A stretch of 45,318 nucleotides of DNA from Micromonospora foliorum (GTDB lineage: Bacteria; Actinomycetota; Actinomycetes; Mycobacteriales; Micromonosporaceae): the NCBI RefSeq assembly GCF_022229015.1, contig NZ_JAKKFF010000116.1, positions 1-45,318 on the forward strand, in the 5' to 3' direction. Every line of letters starts with the position of its first letter. The stretch's first letter is position 1. The notes under the pieces are model-generated. The model saw only the letters and a list, made by a program, of their open reading frames with translations, was not told the DNA's origin and did not search any database. This document shows, piece after piece, positions 8,201-16,769 of this stretch. Both the position numbers and the translations under genes were made by a program.

Positions 8201-9172
8201 TCAGCCGCCCGGGCGCAGCTTCGGCAGCACCTCAGCGCCAAACGCGTCGATGAAGCCGCGCTGCTCCTGCCCGACGTGGTGCAGGGCGATCTGGTCGAAG
8301 CCGAGCTGCACGTACTCCTCCAACCAGCCGACGTGTCGGCCCAGGTCCGCCGACACGTTCACCACCTCGGCGATCCGCTGGGCCGGCACGTCGGCGGAGA
8401 CCACGTCGAAGTGTTCGACGGTCTCCAGGTCCCAGCAGACCGGCGGGGCGAAGACGTTGCTGCGCCACTGGTCGTGGGCGATGGCCTCGGCCTGGGCCTG
8501 CTCCGGGGCCCAGGAGACGTGCACCTGGAGGTGCAGCGGCCCACGCCCGCCCGCGTCCCGGTACGCGTCGATCATCTCGCGCAGGTGCGCCACCGGGGCG
8601 TTCACGGTGATCAGCCCGTCGGCCCACTCGGCACACCAGCGGGCGGTGGCCACGCTGACGGCGGCGCCGACAAGCGCGGGCGGCTGCTCGGGGCGGGTCC
8701 AGAGCCGGGCCCGATCCACCCGGACCAGGCCGTCGTGGCTGACCTCCTCGCCGGCCAGCAGGGCCCGGATGACGTCCACGCACTCGCGCAGCCGGGCGGC
8801 GCGCAGGTCCTTGCGCGGCCACGGGTCGCCGGTGATGTGCTCGTTGCTGGCCTCGCCGGTGCCCAGGGCCGCCCAGAACCGGCCCGGGTACATCGCGCCG
8901 AGGGTGCCGATCGCCTGCGCGATGATCGCCGGGTGGTACCGCTGACCGGGCGCGTTGACCACGCCGAACGGCATGCCGGTGGCCTGCAACGCCGAGCCCA
9001 GCCAGGACCAGGCGAAGCCGGACTCGCCCTGCCGGGCGCTCCACGGGGAGAAGTGGTCGGAGCACATGGCGGCGTCGAAGCCGGCCCGCTCGGCCTGGAT
9101 CACCGCCTCCAACAGGGCGCGCGGACCGATCTGCTCATGTGAGGCGTGGAACCCGAACGACGTCATGGGCAC
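8201..9172 (-). CDS. Luciferase-like (LLM class) flavin oxidoreductase, probable non-F420 subgroup
   Basis: A 323-residue TIM-barrel LLM-class enzyme. FGFHASHEQI at the start, GFDAAMCSDHFSPW near 33, ALGTGEASNEHITG near 103, ARLRECVDVIRAL and the C-terminal FDQIALHHVGQEQ match the subgroup described as probable non-F420 flavinoid oxidoreductases (TIGR03885 as I recall it). It would therefore use FMN or FAD rather than coenzyme F420; the substrate is unknown. The length is normal for the family. ATG 9172 begins four residues before the first beta strand. It lies upstream of the antiporter on the same strand, but a functional link is not evident. Confidence 0.85.
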   Translation of the reverse strand: MPMTSFGFHASHEQIGPRALLEAVIQAERAGFDAAMCSDHFSPWSARQGESGFAWSWLGSALQATGMPFGVVNAPGQRYHPAIIAQAIGTLGAMYPGRFWAALGTGEASNEHITGDPWPRKDLRAARLRECVDVIRALLAGEEVSHDGLVRVDRARLWTRPEQPPALVGAAVSVATARWCAEWADGLITVNAPVAHLREMIDAYRDAGGRGPLHLQVHVSWAPEQAQAEAIAHDQWRSNVFAPPVCWDLETVEHFDVVSADVPAQRIAEVVNVSADLGRHVGWLEEYVQLGFDQIALHHVGQEQRGFIDAFGAEVLPKLRPGG

Positions 9173-9218
9173 ACTTCCTACCCACGACGGCGCCGGCTGA
9201 CGCGTGCCGCGCCCCGAA

Positions 9219-10634
9219 CTACTCGGCGTGCGCGCCGGCGCCGGCCGAGGCGGCGCCCTCGCCCACCCAGACCGTCTTGGTGTTGCAGAACTCCCGCATG
9301 CCCAGCGCCGACAACTCCCGCCCGTAACCGGAGTTCTTCACGCCGCCGAACGGCAACTCCGGGTACGAGGTGGTCATCCCGTTGATGAAGACGTTGCCGG
9401 CGTCCAGGTCGGTGGCGAAGCGCTCCTGCTCGGCCCGGTCCCGGGTCCAGGCGTTCGAGCCGAGCCCGAAACTGGTGCCGTTGGCGACCTCGATGGCCTC
9501 CTCGTACGACGAGACCCGGAACAGGCCGGCGACCGGGCCGAAGACCTCCTCGGACCACATCCGCATCTGCGGGGTGAGGTCGGTGACCACGGTCGGCGGG
9601 TAGAACCACCCGTCGCCGCTCGGCGGTTCGCCCCCGCAGAGCACCGTCGCGCCGTTGTCCACCGCGTCGCGGACCTGGGCGTGCACCTCGTCGCGGCCCC
9701 GCTCGCTGGCCAGCGGCCCGACGTCGGTGTTCGGGTCCATCGGGTCGCCGACGCGCAGCGCGGCCATGTTCGCGGCGAACTTCTCGGCGAAGGCGTCGAA
9801 CACGTCGGTGTGCACGATGAACCGCTTCGCGGCGATGCAGGACTGCCCGTTGTTCTGGCAGCGGGCGGTGGTGGCCACCTCGGCGGCCCGCTCCACGTCG
9901 GCCGAGGGCATCACCACGAAGGGGTCGCTGCCGCCGAGTTCGAGGACGGTCTTCTTCAGCTCCCGCCCGGCGATCTGCGCGATGGACCGACCGGCGGGCT
10001 CGCTGCCGGTGAGCGTCGCGGCGCGGACCCGGGGGTCGCTGAGGATGTGGTCGACGGCCTCCGAGTCGACCAGCACGGTGGTGAAGGCCCCCTCGGGGAA
10101 GCCGGCGCGCCGGAACACGTCCTCCAGCAGCAGCGCGGTCTGCGGCACGTTCGAGGCGTGCTTGAGCAGGCCGGTGTTGCCGGCCATCAGCGCCGGGGCG
10201 GCGAAGCGCATCACCTGCCAGAGCGGGAAGTTCCACGGCATCACCGCGAGCACCACGCCGATCGGCTGGTAGCGGATGAACGCCCGGGTCGCCTTCACGG
10301 CGTCGGCGTCGGCCGGCTCGTCGGCGAGGAACGCCGGGGCCTTGTCGGCGTAGAAGCGGGCGGCGGTGGCGCACTTGGTCACCTCGGCCTGCGCCGCGAC
10401 GTACGTCTTGCCCATCTCCGTGGTCATGATCCGGGCGATCTCGTCGCGCTCGGCGTCCAGCAGGTCGGCCGCGGCGTTCATCCACTGGGCGCGCTGGTCG
10501 ACGGTCGTCGACTGCAGCTGGTGGAACGCGAGGTCGGTGCGCTCGATGGCGTCGTCGAGTTGCTCGGTGGACATCGCCTCATAGGTCTTGAGCACCTGTC
10601 CGGTGGCGGGGTTGGTGGTGGCGATGTGGGGCAT
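9219..10634 (-). CDS. gabD: Succinate-semialdehyde dehydrogenase (NADP+), ALDH superfamily
   Basis: A 471-residue aldehyde dehydrogenase closest by motif to GabD: TTNPATGQVL at the start, MPWNFPLWQ near 131, LTGSEPAGRSIA (nucleotide site), the general base Glu in LELGGSDPF near 237, the catalytic Cys in NNGQSCIAAKR near 271, and PFGGVKNSGYGREL near 435. It would oxidise succinate semialdehyde to succinate, ending the GABA shunt. The C-terminal ~15 residues are Ala/Gly-rich and atypical. AGGAGG lies a few bases before ATG 10634. It starts 12 bp after the DUF6343-like gene, so the two are probably co-transcribed. Confidence 0.88.
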   Translation of the reverse strand: MPHIATTNPATGQVLKTYEAMSTEQLDDAIERTDLAFHQLQSTTVDQRAQWMNAAADLLDAERDEIARIMTTEMGKTYVAAQAEVTKCATAARFYADKAPAFLADEPADADAVKATRAFIRYQPIGVVLAVMPWNFPLWQVMRFAAPALMAGNTGLLKHASNVPQTALLLEDVFRRAGFPEGAFTTVLVDSEAVDHILSDPRVRAATLTGSEPAGRSIAQIAGRELKKTVLELGGSDPFVVMPSADVERAAEVATTARCQNNGQSCIAAKRFIVHTDVFDAFAEKFAANMAALRVGDPMDPNTDVGPLASERGRDEVHAQVRDAVDNGATVLCGGEPPSGDGWFYPPTVVTDLTPQMRMWSEEVFGPVAGLFRVSSYEEAIEVANGTSFGLGSNAWTRDRAEQERFATDLDAGNVFINGMTTSYPELPFGGVKNSGYGRELSALGMREFCNTKTVWVGEGAASAGAGAHAE

Positions 10635-10646
10635 CTCGTCCTCCTG

Positions 10647-10910
10647 TCACTCGAACAACGAGTGTCGTACGCCCGGCTCCTCGCGGCGGCGGGCGGCGCG
10701 GCGTCGCTGGATCACGACCAGGTCGACCACGGCGACCACGGCGAAGATCGCGCAGAGTACGCCGAGCCAGGCGATGCCGGCCCAGAACGCCAGCACCGCG
10801 AAGAGCACCATGATCACCAGCCCGAAGCTGGCGAGGGTGAGCCGAAGGTTCAACGCGCTGTTCGCGTGGCCGACCGTGCCACGGGCGCGCCGGGGCTGCG
10901 ATCTCGTCAT
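10647..10910 (-). CDS. Small membrane protein, DUF6343-like
   Basis: An 87-residue protein with a basic N-terminus (MTRSQPRRARGTVGHAN), two adjacent hydrophobic helices (about 30-50 and 53-70) and a basic tail rich in Arg and Glu. The RxxGTxGHANSALNLRL lead and helical hairpin recall the actinobacterial DUF6343 family, whose function is unknown. ATG 10910 is used with GGGGGG before it; a longer in-frame start would add 43 residues of intergenic-looking sequence. It is the first gene of a likely two-gene unit with gabD, 12 bp downstream. Confidence 0.65.
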   Translation of the reverse strand: MTRSQPRRARGTVGHANSALNLRLTLASFGLVIMVLFAVLAFWAGIAWLGVLCAIFAVVAVVDLVVIQRRRAARRREEPGVRHSLFE

Positions 10911-11032
10911 ACCCCCCGACCTACCCCCGATCGGCCGGGTTAACCGGTACGGCGGGCTCGCACACCCGGACGCGCCGGTGTGCTCCGGCACATCCGTTCG
11001 CGCCGCGGCCCCGTCGACCGCAGGATGGGCGC

Positions 11033-11626
11033 ATGTCAATGACCCTCGCCGTGCCGGTGACCGTCTCCATCGCCCGCCGCGTCGACCCCGGCCGGGCCAG
11101 CGAGATGGTGGCCTGGATGCGGGCCGGCACCGCGCTGGCCGAGGCGTTCCCCGGGTTCCTCGGCGCGGGCTGGGTGCAGAGCGGCCCCGGTTCGCCGGAG
11201 TGGCACATGCTCTACCGCTTCGCCGACGCCGAGACGCTGCGCCGGTGGGAGGAGTCGCCGCAGCGGCACTGGTGGCTCAGCTCCGCGCAGGGCATCGTCG
11301 AGCACACCCGGGTCGAGCGGCGTACCGGGATCGAGGGCTGGTTCGACCCGCCGCTGGAGCACTCGGTGGACCCGGTGGACCCGGTTCCGCCCGCGTCGCC
11401 ACCCCGGTGGAAGCAGGCGGTGACCATCTGGCTGGCGTTCTTCCCGCTGAGTCTGACCGCCACCCTGCTGACGAGCCGCTTCCTCGACGCGGTGCCGCTG
11501 GCGGCCCGGGTGCTGCTGATGACGCTCTGCCTGACCCCGCTGATGACCTATCTGGTGCTGCCCCAGATCACCCGGGCGTTGCACTGGTGGTTGCACGGCC
11601 AGCGGGCACCATGGCGGGACGTATAG
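11033..11626 (+). CDS. Antibiotic-biosynthesis-monooxygenase (ABM) domain protein with membrane tail
   Basis: A 197-residue protein. Residues 1-100 are an ABM/dimeric alpha-beta barrel domain (VTVSIARRVDPGR, FPGFLGAGWV, WHMLYRFADAETLRRWEESP). After a Pro-rich linker, residues 128-180 hold two hydrophobic helices (VTIWLAFFPLSLTATLL and RVLLMTLCLTPLMTYLVLP). This arrangement, a soluble barrel tethered to the membrane, is widespread in actinobacteria and uncharacterised. AGGA before ATG 11033 supports the start; ATG 11039 is also possible. It is divergent from the DUF6343-like gene. Confidence 0.8.
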   Translation: MSMTLAVPVTVSIARRVDPGRASEMVAWMRAGTALAEAFPGFLGAGWVQSGPGSPEWHMLYRFADAETLRRWEESPQRHWWLSSAQGIVEHTRVERRTGIEGWFDPPLEHSVDPVDPVPPASPPRWKQAVTIWLAFFPLSLTATLLTSRFLDAVPLAARVLLMTLCLTPLMTYLVLPQITRALHWWLHGQRAPWRDV

Positions 11627-11746
11627 CACCCCGACGGCCCTCACGTCGGCGCTCTGCCGCATACCCGACAGCAACTTCCCGACAAACCCCGTCCTGCGCA
11701 TAGAGTTACCGCGCTGTCGCTCTGTGCTGCGGGAACGGGAGACGTC

Positions 11747-12598
11747 ATGCCTCGACGCTGGGTCGCCGCCCTGGCCTGTCTCGCGGCACTGGTCGCACTG
11801 GCCTGCGAGGGCGGCAACTCCGCGACACCCCGCCCCACCACGAGCGCCCCGCCGTCGAGCGGGCCCGGCGGCATCGCCGCCCTCGGCGACTCGATCAGCA
11901 CCGGCTTCGCCTCCTGCCTGGTGCTCACCTCCTGCGAGCGCAACTCCTGGTCGACCGGGGACGGGCTGCGGGTGCAGAGCCACTACCGGCGGCTGCTCGA
12001 ACAGAACGCGGCGATCCGCGACCGGACGTACAACCACGCCCGTCCCGGCGCCCGCGCGGACGCCCTGGAGGGTCAGGCCCAGGCGGCGGTACGCGACCGC
12101 GCCGACTACGTCACCGTGCTGATCGGCGCCAACGACGTCTGCCGGGGCGGGGTGGACGCGATGACGCCGGTGGCACGGTTCCGGGCCGACGTCGACCGAG
12201 GGCTGCGGGTCCTGCGGACCGGCCGGCCGAAGGCCCGGGTGCTGGTGGTGAGCATCCCCGACCTGTACCGGCTCTGGGAGGTCGGGCACGACGACGCCCG
12301 GGCGACCCGTGCGTGGCGGCGGGGCATCTGCCCGGCCCTGCTGGCCGAGGCGACCTCGACCGCGCCCGCCGACCGGGCGCGCCGGGCCGCCGTCCGGGAC
12401 CGGATCGACGCGTACAACGCCGAGTTGAAGGCGGCCTGCCGGGCGTACGGATCACGGTGCCGGCACGACGGCGGCGCGTTGCACAGGGTCCGGTTCACCC
12501 TGGACCTGCTCAACCCGCTGGACTGGTTCCACCCCAACGCCACCGGCCAGGGCCGCATCGCCGAGGTGACCTGGCGCTCCTCCGGCCTGGCCACCTGA
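11747..12598 (+). CDS. SGNH/GDSL-type hydrolase lipoprotein
   Basis: A 283-residue exported esterase-type enzyme. The signal peptide ends in a lipobox (LVALAC, Cys at about 20), so it should be lipid-anchored on the outer face. SGNH blocks are present: GDSIST near 47 (nucleophile Ser), a Gly in the NHARPGA block, IGANDVC (block III Asn), and DWFHPNATGQ near 263 (catalytic Asp and His). Several cysteines in the mature part may form disulfides, as in secreted actinomycete SGNH lipases. GGGAG precedes ATG 11747. The substrate is unknown; lipid or acetylated glycan esters are typical. Confidence 0.86.
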   Translation: MPRRWVAALACLAALVALACEGGNSATPRPTTSAPPSSGPGGIAALGDSISTGFASCLVLTSCERNSWSTGDGLRVQSHYRRLLEQNAAIRDRTYNHARPGARADALEGQAQAAVRDRADYVTVLIGANDVCRGGVDAMTPVARFRADVDRGLRVLRTGRPKARVLVVSIPDLYRLWEVGHDDARATRAWRRGICPALLAEATSTAPADRARRAAVRDRIDAYNAELKAACRAYGSRCRHDGGALHRVRFTLDLLNPLDWFHPNATGQGRIAEVTWRSSGLAT

Positions 12599-12615
12599 CG
12601 ACCCGGGCGGGGCCG

Positions 12616-13371
12616 TCAGGGCTGGCGTGGCTCCGGGACGGCGTTGCCGCGGGAGCGGTAGAGGGCTCGGGACCGCTGGGCGAGATCCTTTGTCGCCGAC
12701 GAGTTGGCCCAGGTGCCGAGCACGATGGCCGCACCGGGGACGATCTTGGCAACCATCCGCTTCGCGGCCCGGACGCCGGCCATCTGGGCCAGCCGGATGC
12801 CGAGTTGCAGCATGACCCGACCGAGCGGACGCTGACCGCCCAGGCCGAAGAGCGCGTCGGCGCGTTCCCGGCCGGCGGCCACGCCGAGCGCCAGCCGGGC
12901 GCTCTCGGCGACCTTGTGTACCCGCTGGAGGACCAGCAGGTCGGTGGCCCGATCACTGTGCAGGGGGTCGACGTCGTACGCGGCGGCGATGTGCAGCACC
13001 ATCCGCGCCTGGGTCCAGGCCAGCACGCCCACGTCGATCACGGCGCCGGGCAGCCCGGCCGCGCCGGAGACCGCGCCGGAGAGCCGGGCCAGGTTGACGA
13101 ACTTGCGGGCCGCCTGGTCGGCCAGGACATCGGCGGAAACCCCGGGCTGCTCGGCCCGGGCCCGGCCGGCCCACTGCACGGCTTCCGGCCCGAGGCGGCG
13201 CACCGCCTCCAGGGCGAGGTGCTCCGGGGCGTACTGCGGGTCGTCCCGCATCCGGTCCCAGAGCCGGGCCGGCGGACCCTCGGGGGCGTCCACCGGCCCG
13301 GCCGGCAGGTCGACGGACGGCTGCGGAGTAGGTGCGGCGGGCTGACCGCCGACGGGCGGGGTGTCGGTCAC
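12616..13371 (-). CDS. EcsC family protein
   Basis: A 251-residue protein whose centre (about 85-215) carries the EcsC pattern: Ala/Gly-rich amphipathic helices including GAAGLPGAVIDVGVLAWTQ, LHIAAAYDVDP, and KRMVAKIVPGAAIVLGTWANS. The first 40 residues are Pro-rich and the C-terminus is basic. EcsC proteins are membrane-associated and poorly understood. GTG 13371 has GGGGAG upstream at 5-nt spacing. It lies 49 bp downstream of the 48-residue gene on the same strand. Confidence 0.82.
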   Translation of the reverse strand: MTDTPPVGGQPAAPTPQPSVDLPAGPVDAPEGPPARLWDRMRDDPQYAPEHLALEAVRRLGPEAVQWAGRARAEQPGVSADVLADQAARKFVNLARLSGAVSGAAGLPGAVIDVGVLAWTQARMVLHIAAAYDVDPLHSDRATDLLVLQRVHKVAESARLALGVAAGRERADALFGLGGQRPLGRVMLQLGIRLAQMAGVRAAKRMVAKIVPGAAIVLGTWANSSATKDLAQRSRALYRSRGNAVPEPRQP

Positions 13372-13420
13372 CAGGTCTCCCCAGGGGTGGGAACGGTGGA
13401 CAGGGCGGCCGATGGAGCGG

Positions 13421-13567
13421 TCAGCGGCGGCGGTTGGAGAACCGCGCTGCCAACCCCTTCAGCTTCTGCTGGTTGCCCGGCTTGGCCATCTCGCGCCGGC
13501 CCCGGTCGACCAACTGCTGCCCCTTCGGCGATTTCAGAAACGCGCTGATCCGCTGCATCAGTGACAT
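13421..13567 (-). CDS. Small basic protein of 48 residues, unknown function
   Basis: The frame reads MSLMQRISAFLKSPKGQ, continues through VDRGRREMAKPGNQQK and ends in RFSNRRR before TGA at 13421-13423. AGGAGG stands 6 nt before the ATG, one of the best ribosome binding sites in the window. The protein is strongly basic, helical by composition, and resembles short conserved actinobacterial proteins with an SPxGxxLVxxxRR...KPxNQQKL pattern. No function is known to me. It is followed by ecsC and preceded by the lysozyme-like gene, all on the minus strand. Confidence 0.75.
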   Translation of the reverse strand: MSLMQRISAFLKSPKGQQLVDRGRREMAKPGNQQKLKGLAARFSNRRR

Positions 13568-13595
13568 AACGTCCTCCTGTCGGTGATCCCGTACT

Positions 13596-13623
13596 CATGT
13601 GTACCCCGAACCCGCAACACATG
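13596..13623. promoter_or_regulatory. Inverted repeat upstream of the 48-residue gene
   Basis: CATGTGT (13596-13602) and ACACATG (13617-13623) form a 7-bp inverted repeat with a 14-bp spacer, about 30 bp before the small gene's start. The placement fits an operator, but no regulator can be named and the symmetry is short. Confidence 0.35.
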
Positions 13624-13673
13624 TACCCGGGATGCGACAGCCTCAACCCTGACCGTCCATAGTGGGCGGTAGG

Positions 13674-14534
13674 TTACCGCCCCGCCGGCACGATGGCCTC
13701 GACGACCCGGGTGGCCCGCCACTCGTGCTGCTGGTAGTGCTCGGGGTACGCGGAGACCTGCACCGCCTGCGCCGCGTCGGTGAGCCGCATCCGCTCCCAG
13801 CCGGGCACCTGCTCCAGCGCGGTGAGGAACTGCCGGGTGGCGAACTCGGGGTCCATCAGCCGTCCCACCGGGCCCCAGCCGCTGCTGGAACGCTGCTGGA
13901 ACAACCCGACCGAGTCGTGGTCCCAGCCGACGCCCTGGTGCGGGTAGTCCTGCGACTCGGGCAGCACGCCGCTGGCCACGTTGTAGAGGTTGCTCTCCTG
14001 CATGGCGGTGGCCACCGCGATCACCAGACCCCGGCGCGGCACCCCCATCTTGCGGCCGGTGCGGACGATCGCCTCGGCGTTCTCCATCTGCTCGTCGTCC
14101 AGCCCGGCGACGGGCGCCGGGTCGGTCGGGCGCGCCGGGGCGACCTTGCGGGCCGGGGCGCTGGTGTCCGGGTTGGCGGAACTCGCCGCGGCGGACGGGG
14201 CGGCTGCGGACGTGCTCGGGGCAGCGGTGCGGTCGAGGGAACGGGAGGCGCGCTGCTGCTCGGCGCGCTGCGCCAGCTCGGAGCTGGAGAGCGACCCACT
14301 GCGGGTCGCCGCGTCGGCGTCCTCGTTCCGGACCTGGACGACGGCGGTCAGACCGAGGCAGCACACCACACCGGTGGCCAGCGCCAGCTGTGCCCGGCGT
14401 CGACCGGTCAGGTCCCGGGCGTACGCCCGGAGCCGGCTCGCGGCGGTTGTCCGTTCGGTTGAGGTGCCATCCTCCATATCGGTAGTGGGGCTGCTCGGGG
14501 CGTACGGGTCGTCGAGGGTGCCGTCGTCACGCAT
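13674..14534 (-). CDS. Exported lysozyme-like (transglycosylase-fold) protein
   Basis: A 286-residue protein with about 48 cytosolic residues, one transmembrane segment (LALATGVVCCLGLTAVV, about 51-67), a low-complexity Ala/Ser/Pro/Thr linker (about 80-140), and a C-terminal domain of about 135 residues. That domain contains AIAVATAMQESNLYN-like sequence (here LVIAVATAMQESNLYN), GWDHDSVGLFQQR and MDPEFATRQFLTAL, which is a lysozyme/SLT-type fold with the Glu in MQESN as likely acid. It probably acts on peptidoglycan outside the membrane. ATG 14534 is preferred over TTG 14537; a third candidate, ATG at residue 20, would shorten the cytosolic part. Confidence 0.72.
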   Translation of the reverse strand: MRDDGTLDDPYAPSSPTTDMEDGTSTERTTAASRLRAYARDLTGRRRAQLALATGVVCCLGLTAVVQVRNEDADAATRSGSLSSSELAQRAEQQRASRSLDRTAAPSTSAAAPSAAASSANPDTSAPARKVAPARPTDPAPVAGLDDEQMENAEAIVRTGRKMGVPRRGLVIAVATAMQESNLYNVASGVLPESQDYPHQGVGWDHDSVGLFQQRSSSGWGPVGRLMDPEFATRQFLTALEQVPGWERMRLTDAAQAVQVSAYPEHYQQHEWRATRVVEAIVPAGR

Positions 14535-14954
14535 CAACCGAGGCTAGGCAGGCGAAAACCCTGATCACGCACGGTGATCACGTGGCGCTCGCCACAGATT
14601 CGACCCGTACTGGTGGACGACCTGGCCGGGTCGACCCGCCCGGGGAACGGACCTCGCGTACCGGATGAAGCTGGTGAAGCACGCGGGCCGGCACGGCCCG
14701 GGACACAGCCGGACATCCCACCTCCGAGGCTGACATGATCGACAAACTCGGCCTTTGGGCCGAACCGCTCCTCGACCGATCGGCCAGGAGGCTCGGCCTG
14801 GTGGCGTAAACAGCCGATTAGTCCGGTCACGCCCACCACCCGGCCAACGGATCGCCCGGCGCAGGAATGCACCAGGATGGCGGGTACGTTGCCCGAACGG
14901 GTGCCCTCCGTCGCGACGGCGCCCCGCAGGCACATTTCAGGGAGGTCCGCACCG
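14535..14954. other. Intergenic region of about 420 bp between divergent genes
   Basis: Near the minus-strand gene, TGATCACG occurs twice in direct orientation (14562-14569 and 14575-14582, 13 bp apart), each copy containing the TGATCA palindrome. Further right are small hairpins, for example CGGCC-4 nt-GGCCG at 14749-14762 and CCAGG/CCTGG around 14784-14800. I looked for a c-di-AMP (ydaO) riboswitch, often found before cell-wall hydrolases in actinobacteria, and did not see its conserved segments. No convincing gene is present. Confidence 0.5.
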
Positions 14955-15875
14955 GTGCTCGACCCACACGAGCTCTACCAGCTCACCGACGATCTGCCCG
15001 ACCTCGGGCAGCCGGTCCTGATCCAGGCCCTCACCGGGTTCGTGGACGCCGGAAACGCCAGCCGACTGGCGCGTGAGCAGCTACTCACCTCGCTGGAGGG
15101 TCGGCCGATCGCCACCTTCGACGTCGACCAGCTCTTCGACTACCGATCGCGGCGACCGGTGATGACCTTCGTCGAGGACCACTGGGAGAGCGTCGACGCG
15201 CCCAAGCTGGAGCTACACCTGCTGCAGGACGACGACGAGACCCCGTTCCTGCTGCTCACCGGCCCCGAACCGGACCTGCAGTGGGAGCGTTTCGTGGCCG
15301 CCGTGGCCGGGCTCGCCGCCCGGCTGGACGTCCGGCTCACCGTCGGGCTCAACTCGATCCCGATGGCGGTCCCGCACACCCGTCCGACCGGGGTGACCGC
15401 CCACGCCACCCGCCCCGAGCTGATCGCCGGCTACGAGCCCTGGCTGCAACGCGTCCAGGTGCCCGGCAGCGTCGGTCACCTGCTGGAGTTCCGCCTCGGC
15501 GAGCAGGGCCGCGACGCGCTGGGCTTCGCCGCCCACGTGCCGCACTACGTGGCGCAGACCGAGTACCCGGCCGCCGCCGAGGTGCTGCTCACCTCGGTGT
15601 CCCGCAGCACCGGGCTGCTGCTGCCCGGCGACGGGCTGCGCTCGGCCGCCGAAGTGGTCCGGGTGGAGATCGACCGGCAGGTCGCGCAGACCGAGGACGC
15701 CGCGGCCCTGGTCCAGGCCCTGGAGGAGCAGTACGACGCGTTCGCCCGAGGTCGGGGCGAGAAGAGCCTGCTCGCCCCGGACGCCGGCCCGCTGCCCACG
15801 GCCGACGAACTCGGCGCCGAACTGGAACGGTTCCTGGCCGAACAGACCCGTCCCGGCGACACCCCGGGCACCTGA
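14955..15875 (+). CDS. PAC2 family protein
   Basis: A 306-residue protein of the PAC2 (proteasome-assembly-chaperone-like) family: VLIQALTGFVDAGNASRLA near 17-35, FDVDQLFDYRSRRP near 53, LLLTGPEPDLQWERF near 97, GLNSIPMAVPHTRP near 128, HVPHYVAQTEYPAA near 198, and a C-terminal acidic helical tail. Family members are common in proteasome-bearing actinobacteria, but their role is not established. GTG 14955 has GGGAGG about 10 nt upstream; an earlier in-frame start at 14877 would add 26 residues without homology. Confidence 0.85.
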   Translation: MLDPHELYQLTDDLPDLGQPVLIQALTGFVDAGNASRLAREQLLTSLEGRPIATFDVDQLFDYRSRRPVMTFVEDHWESVDAPKLELHLLQDDDETPFLLLTGPEPDLQWERFVAAVAGLAARLDVRLTVGLNSIPMAVPHTRPTGVTAHATRPELIAGYEPWLQRVQVPGSVGHLLEFRLGEQGRDALGFAAHVPHYVAQTEYPAAAEVLLTSVSRSTGLLLPGDGLRSAAEVVRVEIDRQVAQTEDAAALVQALEEQYDAFARGRGEKSLLAPDAGPLPTADELGAELERFLAEQTRPGDTPGT

Positions 15876-15912
15876 CCCGGCGTCGCGGCGGCGGATACGG
15901 CAGGCTGGGGGC

Positions 15913-16710
15913 ATGCGCCTGGCGACCTGGAACGTCAACTCGGTGAAGGCCCGTCTACCCCGACTGCTGGAGTGGCTGGCCGACACCGGGCCGGACGTCG
16001 TCTGCCTGCAGGAGACCAAGTGCCCCGACGGCGCCTTCCCGGTGACCGAGGTGGGCCAGCTGGGCTACACGGTGGCCAGCCACAGCGACGGCCGGTGGAA
16101 CGGCGTCGCCATCCTGTCCCGGGTCGGGCTGGGCGACGTCCGGGTCGGGTTCGCCGACGAGCCCGGCTTTCCCGAGCCCGAGGCCCGGGCCATCTCCGCC
16201 ACCTGCGACGGGGTGCGGGTCTGGTCGGTGTACGTGCCCAACGGCCGGACGCCGGACGACCCGCACTACGCGTACAAGTTGGCCTGGTTCGCGGCGCTGC
16301 GCGACGCGCTGGACACCGAACTGGCCGGCGGGTTGCCGCTGGCGGTCTGCGGCGACTTCAACGTCGCCCCGACCGATGCCGACGTCTGGGACCCGGCGCT
16401 CTTCACCCACTCCACGCACGTCACCCCGGCCGAGCGGGCGGCCCTCGCGGCGCTGCGCAATCTGGGCCTGAGCGACGTCGTGCCCACTCCGATGAAGGGC
16501 CCGCACCCCTTCACCTACTGGGACTACCGGGCCGGCATGTTCCACCAGAACAAGGGCATGAGAATCGACCTGGTGTACGCGTCCGCGCCGTTCGCCCGAG
16601 CGGTCCGCTCCGCGTACGTGGACCGCGAGGCCCGCAAGGGCAAGGGCCCCTCCGACCACGCGCCGATCGTGGTCGACGCGGACCTGGTCCCGGCGGTCGA
16701 GTCGTTCTGA
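15913..16710 (+). CDS. xthA: Exodeoxyribonuclease III
   Basis: A 265-residue ExoIII/AP-endonuclease family enzyme that removes nucleotides 3'-5' from duplex DNA and cuts at abasic sites. All motifs are present: LATWNVNSVKARL at the start, LQETKC (metal Glu near 36), WNGVAILSR, VYVPNGRTPDDPHYAYKL (Tyr), CGDFNVAPTDADVWDP (Asp-x-Asn near 150), FTYWDYRAGMFHQNKGMRIDLV, and GPSDHAPIVVD (Asp-His pair near 252). The length is normal for the family. It follows the PAC2 gene by 37 bp and may be co-transcribed. Confidence 0.95.
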   Translation: MRLATWNVNSVKARLPRLLEWLADTGPDVVCLQETKCPDGAFPVTEVGQLGYTVASHSDGRWNGVAILSRVGLGDVRVGFADEPGFPEPEARAISATCDGVRVWSVYVPNGRTPDDPHYAYKLAWFAALRDALDTELAGGLPLAVCGDFNVAPTDADVWDPALFTHSTHVTPAERAALAALRNLGLSDVVPTPMKGPHPFTYWDYRAGMFHQNKGMRIDLVYASAPFARAVRSAYVDREARKGKGPSDHAPIVVDADLVPAVESF

Positions 16711-16769
16711 GCCCGCTGCGTCGTCCCGGCTGCCGTCCCGGTGCCGCGCTCACTGGCTAGGGTGGGCAG

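Noticed and set aside
14535..14954. Possible c-di-AMP (ydaO) riboswitch before the lysozyme-like gene
   Set aside because: The conserved ydaO segments, including the GCTAACCTCG-type core, are not present on the minus strand; only generic GC hairpins are.
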